A stretch of DNA of 12,088 nt from Chloroflexota bacterium. Its GTDB lineage: Bacteria > Chloroflexota > Anaerolineae > Anaerolineales > UBA4823. Position 1 is the stretch's first letter. Every line of letters begins with the position of its first letter. A model generated the notes under the pieces. It was not told where the DNA came from and did no database searches. It saw nothing but the letters and a program-made list of their open reading frames with translations. The stretch covers positions 1 through 12,088 of the forward strand of contig JAAZNS010000323.1 of NCBI GenBank assembly GCA_012798185.1, read 5' to 3'. Positions 6,126 to 12,088 of this stretch are shown piece by piece. The position numbers were made by a program, and so were the translations under genes.

Positions 6126-7739
6126 TTATTTCTTTGGCATCGAGCGAATCCAATCCCAAAAACCATACAAAAGAGCGGTGAATACCCCCAACCCTAAGGT
6201 CTTGAATAAATCACTCACCGGCCATGGCAGGGCGGTATAACGCTGTAAATACCATAGCAGTATCCAGATGAAGTAAATGCCAATGCCGACTAGCACGCGC
6301 CTGAACCAGGGATTGCCTGAGCGGCGCTGATCCACCCAAGTCCAGGCGGCTAACGCTACCTGCAGCCCGGTGAACATCGCCCGGTAGCGCGGGTTATCCC
6401 ACAGATCTGCTCCAGCGCGCAGCGAAGCTAAAAGGATGCCCAGCCATATTATCAAGCTTAACCCGCGGGCACTGGCGCGGTAAATGCCTTTGGCACTTCT
6501 GCCGCGCAGCACAGCCAGAAAGGGAGCATAGATCAAAAAAGGCAAGATCAGCGTCCAGCCCAGGGCGCGCCAGATGTTAATCCAGCGCCAGACGGGAAAC
6601 GCCGTGGTATCTGAAATGGCAGCCGGCAGCAGCGGTCTGACGGCGCCATACCCCAATAACATGGGTAAATGCATCCAGTTTGGCGTCCTGAGCATAACTT
6701 TTTTCACCCAGCCCGAATCGATCATCCCCAGATATGCCTGCAGGTCTGCCGATTTACGCAGCCACCACCAGATCAGCGCCAGCGGATTGGTGATGGAATC
6801 TGGGGCGAAACGCCGCCAGGTGAGCCAAATACCACCTAGCGCTAAAAGCGCAACAATGGTTACCAAAAGCCAAAACCAGCGGTGGCGCAGGATGCGCCCG
6901 TTGCTGATGATGAGTGCATACAACCCCAGCAGAAGCAGTAAAAAGCCTGTCACCGGGGGTGAGAAGAACAGACAAGCCAGGAGTGCCCCAAAAATCCATA
7001 TCAGGCTTTTCCATGTACGGTCCTGCCAGTAGCATGTCAATCCGTAAAAGCTCATAACGACCAGGACCATACTGAATGCTTCACGCATTTGTGAACTGCC
7101 CAGCAAAACGGCTTCAGGGAAAAGCGCCATACCCCAGGCAGCGATGTGGGCGGTTTCCGTTCCCCAATTACGGCGAGAAAACGCCCAGGTGAATAGCACT
7201 GCAAGGCTGGAAAATGCTGCAGTAACCAACACCATTAATAGCGGTTGATGAATTTCGCCGCCCAGGTAACGGTAAATGAAAGCGCTGATATACAACAAGC
7301 CGCCATATTGGTCCACTTTGCGGTACTTGGCGATGGCGTTCCACATCGGCTTGCCCGATTGCGCCAGATTCCACGCCGCCCGGTCACGGTTATAGGCATC
7401 TGCCATGATATAGCCGTGCTGCTCTGCTGGCGATTGGTAACCCTGGGTGGGCAGCACCGAGAACCACAAGGCGCCCAAACCCAAACGCAACAGCGCCGCT
7501 CCGCATACCAGCCATATCAGCCACTTGGGCAGTTTTTCTTGTTTTAGCAAAAACCATCCCAGCAGGATAACCGCCGTGCAAAGCACGGCTACCCCCAGGA
7601 ATGAGAACCATCCCTGCACACTGATGAATTGATTGGAGACCCATGCTGCCCCCAAAGAAAGCAGAATCACCGCCAGGGATATGGCAGCCACAACGGTCAA
7701 ACGAGATTTTGTGAACCCGGGTACAGCGTGATCAAACAT
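6126..7739 (-). CDS. Multi-pass membrane protein, GT-C transferase-like or Wzy-like
   Basis: A 537-residue protein with about ten to twelve hydrophobic segments and basic ends (KSR near the N-terminus, MPKK at the C-terminus). After two or three N-terminal helices comes a long polar loop (about 97-155) with DAYNRDRAAWNLAQSGKP; D114 and D119 are candidates for the acidic residues that GT-C transferases carry in the first external loop. Later come ALFPEAVLLGSSQMREAFSM (about 205-224) and another polar loop near 320-345. This layout fits lipid-phosphate-sugar-dependent GT-C enzymes (ArnT/PMT style), but a Wzy polymerase is a fair alternative; neither is proven. It is the last gene of the glycan operon, starting 48 bases after the preceding stop. 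I chose ATG at 7737-7739; a TTG nine bases upstream is in frame. Neither has a clear ribosome-binding site. Confidence 0.75.
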   Translation of the reverse strand: MFDHAVPGFTKSRLTVVAAISLAVILLSLGAAWVSNQFISVQGWFSFLGVAVLCTAVILLGWFLLKQEKLPKWLIWLVCGAALLRLGLGALWFSVLPTQGYQSPAEQHGYIMADAYNRDRAAWNLAQSGKPMWNAIAKYRKVDQYGGLLYISAFIYRYLGGEIHQPLLMVLVTAAFSSLAVLFTWAFSRRNWGTETAHIAAWGMALFPEAVLLGSSQMREAFSMVLVVMSFYGLTCYWQDRTWKSLIWIFGALLACLFFSPPVTGFLLLLLGLYALIISNGRILRHRWFWLLVTIVALLALGGIWLTWRRFAPDSITNPLALIWWWLRKSADLQAYLGMIDSGWVKKVMLRTPNWMHLPMLLGYGAVRPLLPAAISDTTAFPVWRWINIWRALGWTLILPFLIYAPFLAVLRGRSAKGIYRASARGLSLIIWLGILLASLRAGADLWDNPRYRAMFTGLQVALAAWTWVDQRRSGNPWFRRVLVGIGIYFIWILLWYLQRYTALPWPVSDLFKTLGLGVFTALLYGFWDWIRSMPKK

Positions 7740-7786
7740 AATAATCAAGGTAAGGCAGGCAGATACATCTTTGCCAAGAGTGACCT

Positions 7787-7792
7787 ATTATA
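7787..7792 (-). promoter_or_regulatory. Possible internal -10 within the glycan operon
   Basis: A perfect TATAAT on the minus strand overlaps the TAA stop of the upstream glycosyltransferase. The -35 position is poor. If used, the transcript would begin near 7780, about 40 bases before the membrane-protein ATG. Confidence 0.25.
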
Positions 7793-8951
7793 GCCCATCC
7801 AATATTTTCCGGGAGCGATTTTCCCAGGAATATTGTTCCACCGACCGGCGCGCTGCTTCACCCAGCGAAAACCGCTTGGCTTCGTTGGATTGCAGTTCCT
7901 GCAGCGCTGCCACCCAGGCGCCAACGTCTGCTGGCGGCAGAAGTATAGCAGTCTCCGAGGTAAGTGTCTCGCACAGCACAGGCAGGTTGCTGGAAAGGAT
8001 AGCTCTGCCGCATGCCATATATTCGAACAGCTTCATCGGACTTAAATAGCGGGCGATATTCCCTCCCGAAGAAGCCGCCACGTGTTCTTGATAGGGCATC
8101 AGCAACACATCACACGCAGCCTGAAATAACGGGAGATCGGCATTGGGCACAAATCCGGTCAAGGTAACATTAGCCAAATTTTGGCTGGCAGCTTGCGCTT
8201 TTACCCTTTCAACATCCCCCAGCTCTCCCCCCGTCAATAAAAACGAGATCTCGGGAAGACGGGCTGCCATTGCTAAAATTAGCTCAGCCCCCCTGCCAGC
8301 ATATAGATGCCCGGTGAAGCCCGCAACAAATGCTCCCAGATGTTGGCGGATATCGGCAGGCAGTTTTTGACGGGCTGCTTGCGGCAAAGGGAGTTCGGTG
8401 AAACGGATCAGATCCACACCATCCGGCGCGGTGAGGGTGAACTTGGACTGAGTTGGGATGTTAAAGCGCACTGCCAGATCTTGCGCCAGGGCACGGCTGA
8501 TGGTCACCAGCCGCACTGCGCCGCCGCCGGTAAGAAATTGTTCGAACAGCCATTTAAACATAAAACCAGAAGGGAGGTCGTGTACCTCGAAGATTGTTTT
8601 CATTCCTGCCCGGCTGGCGAAAGCTGCACACTGCGGCAGGCGGGTGTAAACCAGGTCGGCGCCCCATTGCGCTGCCCAACGCCTGGCTGTCAGCCCGTAA
8701 TCGTAGCGCCTCAACCAGGGACGGGCAGGCAACCATTCAACCGGGAATTGCGTTTGCAAGCCGTAAAAATGAGCCAATTTTTCCCAGGTCCTAAGCGATT
8801 GGCTGATCGGATCGAGAGCTGACAGGCTGGAGGGCGAGGCAACGCGCACTTGGTGCCCCAATTCCGTCATCGCCTGCGCCATTTTCATCACCTGAATAGT
8901 GTTGGCACGCCGGGCAGGGATTTCCGTGGGAGCAATCAGGGCGATTTTCAT
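7788..8951 (-). CDS. GT4-family glycosyltransferase
   Basis: A 387-residue cytosolic or membrane-associated GT-B-fold enzyme that would add one sugar from a nucleotide donor to a lipid-linked glycan. The N-terminus MKIALIAPTEIPARRANTIQ is typical of the acceptor-side Rossmann domain. PDGVDLIRF marks the junction to the C-terminal donor-binding domain, and LSPMKLFEYMACGRAILSS (about 303-321) is the donor-site motif. E310 corresponds to the second Glu of the usual E-x7-E pair; the first position is Tyr, as in the SPxKxFEYMA subgroup. Substrates cannot be predicted. The start is ATG at 8949-8951, overlapping the upstream gene's TGA as ATGA, with AGGAGG ten bases before it (8962-8967). The frame stays open to a further ATG at 9021-9023, but that 24-residue extension has no family match and overlaps the upstream gene deeply. 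Confidence 0.9.
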   Translation of the reverse strand: MKIALIAPTEIPARRANTIQVMKMAQAMTELGHQVRVASPSSLSALDPISQSLRTWEKLAHFYGLQTQFPVEWLPARPWLRRYDYGLTARRWAAQWGADLVYTRLPQCAAFASRAGMKTIFEVHDLPSGFMFKWLFEQFLTGGGAVRLVTISRALAQDLAVRFNIPTQSKFTLTAPDGVDLIRFTELPLPQAARQKLPADIRQHLGAFVAGFTGHLYAGRGAELILAMAARLPEISFLLTGGELGDVERVKAQAASQNLANVTLTGFVPNADLPLFQAACDVLLMPYQEHVAASSGGNIARYLSPMKLFEYMACGRAILSSNLPVLCETLTSETAILLPPADVGAWVAALQELQSNEAKRFSLGEAARRSVEQYSWENRSRKILDGL

Positions 8952-10102
8952 GCCTGTACCACCTCCTGATAAGTCTGGAAATGCTCGGCAGCGTTTTTCT
9001 CCCAGGTGAGCGTTTCTGCCCACAGGCGGTTGGAACGCCCCATTTGCCGGGCGAGGGATGGATCTTTTAGAATGGTCAGGATGGCGCGGGCGATACCCTC
9101 GATATCTTCTGGCAGCGCCAGATACCCGGTCATCTTATCCCGCACAGTATCTGCCACACCGCCGGTGCGAGTACCTACAACCGGCAAGCCATAAGCGCCG
9201 GCTTCCAGATAGACCAAGCCAAAGCCCTCGAACTGATCGCCTTCTAAATCCTGGGGGGTAAGCACAAACAGCGAAGCTTCCTGGTAATAACGCTGCAATG
9301 CTTCATCCGAAATAACGCCGGTAAATATCACATCCTTTAATTGTTGTTCAGAGATGATCTGCTCGAGTTCTTCGAAATATTCGTTCTTTGTATAGTTGCC
9401 CACCAAAATATAACGCGCCTGCGGCAATTCCTGCTTTACCCGGGCGAAAGCGAGCAAACTAACATGCTGACCTTTGCGCTGTTTGATATCGCCTACCGTT
9501 AAAAGGGTGGGAATTGAGGGAAAGACATGTTCTAAGGCAGTCTGTTGAGGAATTTTTAAATAATAATCATTGCCGTTCAGAATGACGCTCACGAGACATT
9601 TTTTTAATGATTTGCTAAAGTACCGCTGCATGGCTTCTGCCGTGCCGTGCGAAACCGGGAAAACCAGCCTTGTTTGCGCTAATACCCCCCGGTAAAGCAG
9701 CCGGTCGAGCAGATACCGCCGCCAGATCACACCGTAGGTGCCATGCGAGGTGATGGCATGCGGGCAGTGCAGTTTTTCTGCCAGCCAGCTTCCTATCAAT
9801 CCAGTGGGATATGCCTCCAGAGAATGCACCAGGTCTACATCTGGGTATTTACCGGCAATAATCGCCTGCCAGCTGGCGAACAACAAAGACATGCCCTTCA
9901 CAGACCGCAGCGAAGCATACTGAGTCGTTGGCAGGGAAAACGCGGGCATTTCGGGGAATAACGACCGCGCTTCGGTGTAATCCGCCTGAGATACAAACAA
10001 CACGGGTTCCACATGGGCGCCAATAGCACGGATAAACGCGACTGAATGTGAACGCCAGCCGGATGGCTTTTGCAAGGAGGGCAGAATATAGGCTACTTTC
10101 AT
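8948..10102 (-). CDS. GT4-family glycosyltransferase
   Basis: A 384-residue GT-B enzyme of the GT4 type, retaining by family. The N-terminal domain starts MKVAYILPSLQKPSGW and includes HAITSHGTYG near 117-126. The donor-domain opening shows LLTVGDIKQRKGQ, and the classic E-x7-E motif is intact as EGFGLVYLE with E292 and E300, followed by GLPVVGTRTGGVADTV. It differs from the next gene's enzyme, which lacks the first Glu, so the two probably add different sugars. It lies between the flippase and the second transferase with ATGA overlaps at both ends (10099-10102 and 8948-8951). AAGGA ahead of the ATG gives a good ribosome-binding site. No membrane anchor is seen; the enzyme should act on the inner face of the membrane. 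Donor and acceptor are unknown. Confidence 0.92.
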   Translation of the reverse strand: MKVAYILPSLQKPSGWRSHSVAFIRAIGAHVEPVLFVSQADYTEARSLFPEMPAFSLPTTQYASLRSVKGMSLLFASWQAIIAGKYPDVDLVHSLEAYPTGLIGSWLAEKLHCPHAITSHGTYGVIWRRYLLDRLLYRGVLAQTRLVFPVSHGTAEAMQRYFSKSLKKCLVSVILNGNDYYLKIPQQTALEHVFPSIPTLLTVGDIKQRKGQHVSLLAFARVKQELPQARYILVGNYTKNEYFEELEQIISEQQLKDVIFTGVISDEALQRYYQEASLFVLTPQDLEGDQFEGFGLVYLEAGAYGLPVVGTRTGGVADTVRDKMTGYLALPEDIEGIARAILTILKDPSLARQMGRSNRLWAETLTWEKNAAEHFQTYQEVVQA

Positions 10103-11418
10103 GCGGCTTCCTTTAAAGAAAGACTATTGCGGAATTTGATCACCGAAACCGTCACGCCAAGCAGGTACGATCCCGCCAGCAGCGCGGCGCTTGCCAGGAA
10201 GCCGAAACGCGGCACGAGTAGGAGCATTCCTGTCACTTTAATTATTGCCAACACCAGATTCACTTTAGCAGGAAAATCGGGTTGACCGACAGCCAGCAGG
10301 GCAATGCGATTCCAGTAAAACGTGTTCGCCACCAGAAATCCTGCCAGCAAGATCATTAACGCCGGGAAGGCAGGCAGGTATTCCGGTTTGTATAGATATT
10401 GGATAAGCGGCTTCCCAAAAACCAGCAATCCAATCAAGACCGCCAGGGTATAACCGCCCGCCAACAGTGAACCGCGCCTTAATATATACCGCACATTGCT
10501 CCAATTCTTCCGCGCCACCTCCCGGGATATTTCCGGGTAGGTTGCCTGCGGCAAGGGGCTGACCGGCATCTGCGCCATATTTGCCAGCGCCAATGCCAGC
10601 TTGTAATACCCGGTTTCCAGGGGGTTCCGTAAAAACGAAACCCAAAGTAATTCACTATCTTTATTGATCAGACTTAAAGATGCGCTGATATTGGTGCTGA
10701 CAGCAAAATGGGTCAGCTCGCGTGCCTGTGGTCGCAGCAAACCCAATGGTGCATTCCACCAGCCTTTTCCCCAGCGGCGGGTTGCTTCGAAGATGGCAGC
10801 GCTGGTCAACCCGACCGCCCCGATGGTCTTGCCTACGATATATGCTGCCAGAATGCCGCCAAAGCTTCCCTGTCGAATATACACAAGTGCAATAATCACC
10901 AGTGTAACCAGACTCGCTACCACGCTCAATGCAGCCATGCGCCTGAATCGGTCGAAGATTTGCAGTAACCCGGTTGAGCTTTCGGCGATCAAATTGGCGA
11001 TAACGATCAACCCGTATAGGGCAAACCAATGCGCCAGGCTGATATCCTTGGCAAAATAGCGTGCTGCCAGAGGAGAGAGCGCCCAAATAAGGACAAAGGC
11101 AATCAGCGAAGCACCTATCTCAGCCATGGCAGCAACTTTGAACACAGCCGCCGCTCGTTGATTATCTTGAGCTTCGCTGAATTGCCCCACATATTTAATA
11201 ACCAATTCCCCCATGCGGAATGATATGAACTTATTGACCACACTGGTGAACATTGTGATAGTACCCAGGATGCCAAAGCCGGCAACGCCCAGTAAGCGCG
11301 CCGCCAGGATGCCCTGCAGCATGCTAATGCCCGCTGTAATCCCCGTGGCACTGAACAGGTAGCCGGAGTTTTTTATCACCCTGGTGATGAGCGGATTAGC
11401 GAATAAAGCAGATCTCAA
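10099..11418 (-). CDS. Wzx-like polysaccharide flippase (MOP superfamily)
   Basis: A 439-residue protein with about twelve to fourteen membrane segments, matching the polysaccharide-transport family that flips undecaprenyl-linked oligosaccharides to the outer face of the membrane. Family traits are the N-terminal GYLFSATGITAGISMLQGI, then AARLLGVAGFGILGTITMF (about 40-58), the mid-protein NKDSELLWVSFL (about 250-261), and PVSPLPQATYPEISRE (about 287-302). Length is normal. The start codon is TTG at 11416-11418, overlapping the epimerase's stop as TTGA, and AGGTGAG six bases upstream supports it; the next in-frame ATG would remove the first membrane helix. It ends in a 4-base overlap with the following glycosyltransferase. 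Coupled translation within the operon is likely. It suggests a Wzx/Wzy-type glycan pathway rather than an ABC exporter, because no ABC genes are present in the visible part. Confidence 0.9.
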   Translation of the reverse strand: MRSALFANPLITRVIKNSGYLFSATGITAGISMLQGILAARLLGVAGFGILGTITMFTSVVNKFISFRMGELVIKYVGQFSEAQDNQRAAAVFKVAAMAEIGASLIAFVLIWALSPLAARYFAKDISLAHWFALYGLIVIANLIAESSTGLLQIFDRFRRMAALSVVASLVTLVIIALVYIRQGSFGGILAAYIVGKTIGAVGLTSAAIFEATRRWGKGWWNAPLGLLRPQARELTHFAVSTNISASLSLINKDSELLWVSFLRNPLETGYYKLALALANMAQMPVSPLPQATYPEISREVARKNWSNVRYILRRGSLLAGGYTLAVLIGLLVFGKPLIQYLYKPEYLPAFPALMILLAGFLVANTFYWNRIALLAVGQPDFPAKVNLVLAIIKVTGMLLLVPRFGFLASAALLAGSYLLGVTVSVIKFRNSLSLKEAA

Positions 11419-12088
11419 TCTGTACTCACCTGGCTTGCCCAGTGACGTTCTTCGTTATACCAGCTTACCAGGCTGGCGATTCCCTCGGCGAGGGATACCT
11501 GCGGCGTCCAGCCCAGCAGCCGGTTGGCTTTTTCTACATTTGCCCAATTGGCGAGCATATCTGCCGGATGCCGCGGCAGGTGGTGTACATCGGCAGGCTT
11601 CCCGATTAGGTCTTCGAGCATTTTGATCAAAGTATTGATCTTGACTGTTTCATGCCCCCCCAGATTGATGATTTCATAGCCCATCGGCTTCAATCCCAGC
11701 AGCGTGCCGCGGGCGATATCGTCAATATAGGTGAAGCCGCGCGATTGCTCGCCATCGCCATTCACCCGCACAGGACGTCCTTCGCTAATCCACTGAGCAA
11801 AGCGGAACATAACCATATCCGGCCTTCCAGCAGGTCCATAGACGGTAAAGTAGCGGAATATAGTAACGTCGATATCGTAGAGAAAATGATAGCTGTAGCA
11901 AAGCGCTTCGGCACCTTTTTTACTGGCAGCATAGGGCTGCAGCGGATGGTCGCTGTCCGCTTCTTCGGGGGTGGGCATTGGGGCGTTTTCACCATAGATG
12001 CTGGATGTGGAAGCCAGTATAAATTTAGGGATTTGATACTGCCGGCAGGCTTCCAACAGGTTCAGCGTTCCCATGACGTTTGTATCAA
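11415..12088 (-). CDS. Nucleotide-sugar epimerase, UDP-glucuronate 4-epimerase-like (partial)
   Basis: The C-terminal 223 residues of an extended short-chain dehydrogenase; the N-terminus with the NAD-binding glycine motif, perhaps 100 residues, is past the right edge. The visible part begins DTNVMGTLNLLEA, a conserved helix of these enzymes, so an ATG at 12072-12074 is internal, not the true start. The catalytic Ser/Thr group is in ASTSSIYGE and the Tyr/Lys pair in YAASK (fragment residues 52 and 56). RYFTVYGPAGRPDMVMFRF and GFTYIDDIARG match the UDP-glucuronate 4-epimerase group best; other UDP-hexose epimerases or dehydratases remain possible. The enzyme would supply UDP-galacturonate or a similar donor in the cytosol for the transferases encoded downstream. 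Its stop overlaps the flippase start by four bases. Confidence 0.85.
   Translation of the reverse strand, partial: DTNVMGTLNLLEACRQYQIPKFILASTSSIYGENAPMPTPEEADSDHPLQPYAASKKGAEALCYSYHFLYDIDVTIFRYFTVYGPAGRPDMVMFRFAQWISEGRPVRVNGDGEQSRGFTYIDDIARGTLLGLKPMGYEIINLGGHETVKINTLIKMLEDLIGKPADVHHLPRHPADMLANWANVEKANRLLGWTPQVSLAEGIASLVSWYNEERHWASQVSTD

Noticed and set aside
8952..9023. N-terminal extension of the first GT4 enzyme by 24 residues
   Set aside because: The family N-terminus begins at MKIALIAP (8951), which has a well-placed AGGAGG and an ATGA overlap; the extension is out-of-frame sequence of the upstream gene.
10265..11086. Other open frames within the flippase gene
   Set aside because: They are shadows in other frames; their products are low in complexity and carry no family motif, whereas the flippase frame is continuous and membrane-patterned.

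Overview
The window looks like a piece of a bacterial chromosome of middling GC content, densely coded, with mostly minus-strand genes. The gene mix (multi-GAF sensor, GPH-type transporter, surE, glycan operon), the frequent non-AUG starts and the overall protein style suggest Chloroflexota, perhaps Anaerolineae. That placement is an impression from the sequence, not a demonstrated assignment.

Region 1 (1-2017, minus): holB, the clamp-loader delta' subunit, lies upstream of a tandem-GAF sensory protein that runs off the left edge. A 178-base gap with a possible promoter separates them. Region 2 (2018-2343): a 326-base divergent intergenic region with an operator-like pair of direct repeats. 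Region 3 (2344-4832, plus): a MelB/GPH-family sugar:cation symporter translationally coupled to a GNAT-like protein of the YghO type. Region 4 (4833-6030): a convergent gap holding a short heptamer repeat and a probable surE terminator; then surE, apparently on a leaderless transcript; then a tRNA-Arg gene with its own strong promoter and a textbook terminator. Its anticodon reads as GCG.

Region 5 (6126 to the right edge, minus): a surface-glycan operon. In order of transcription it has a nucleotide-sugar epimerase of the UDP-glucuronate 4-epimerase type (cut at its N-terminus), a Wzx-like flippase, two GT4 glycosyltransferases and a large multi-pass membrane protein resembling GT-C transferases or Wzy polymerases. 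The first four genes are joined by 4-base stop/start overlaps. Together they could make a sugar precursor, assemble a lipid-linked oligosaccharide, flip it and transfer or polymerise it outside. The actual glycan cannot be deduced.

I see no CRISPR array, prophage, transposase, defence system or other clearly new system. The best leads are the tRNA-Arg(GCG) with its acceptor mismatch, the leaderless surE promoter, the direct repeats ahead of the transporter, the transporter-GNAT coupling, and the unassigned terminal membrane protein of the glycan operon.
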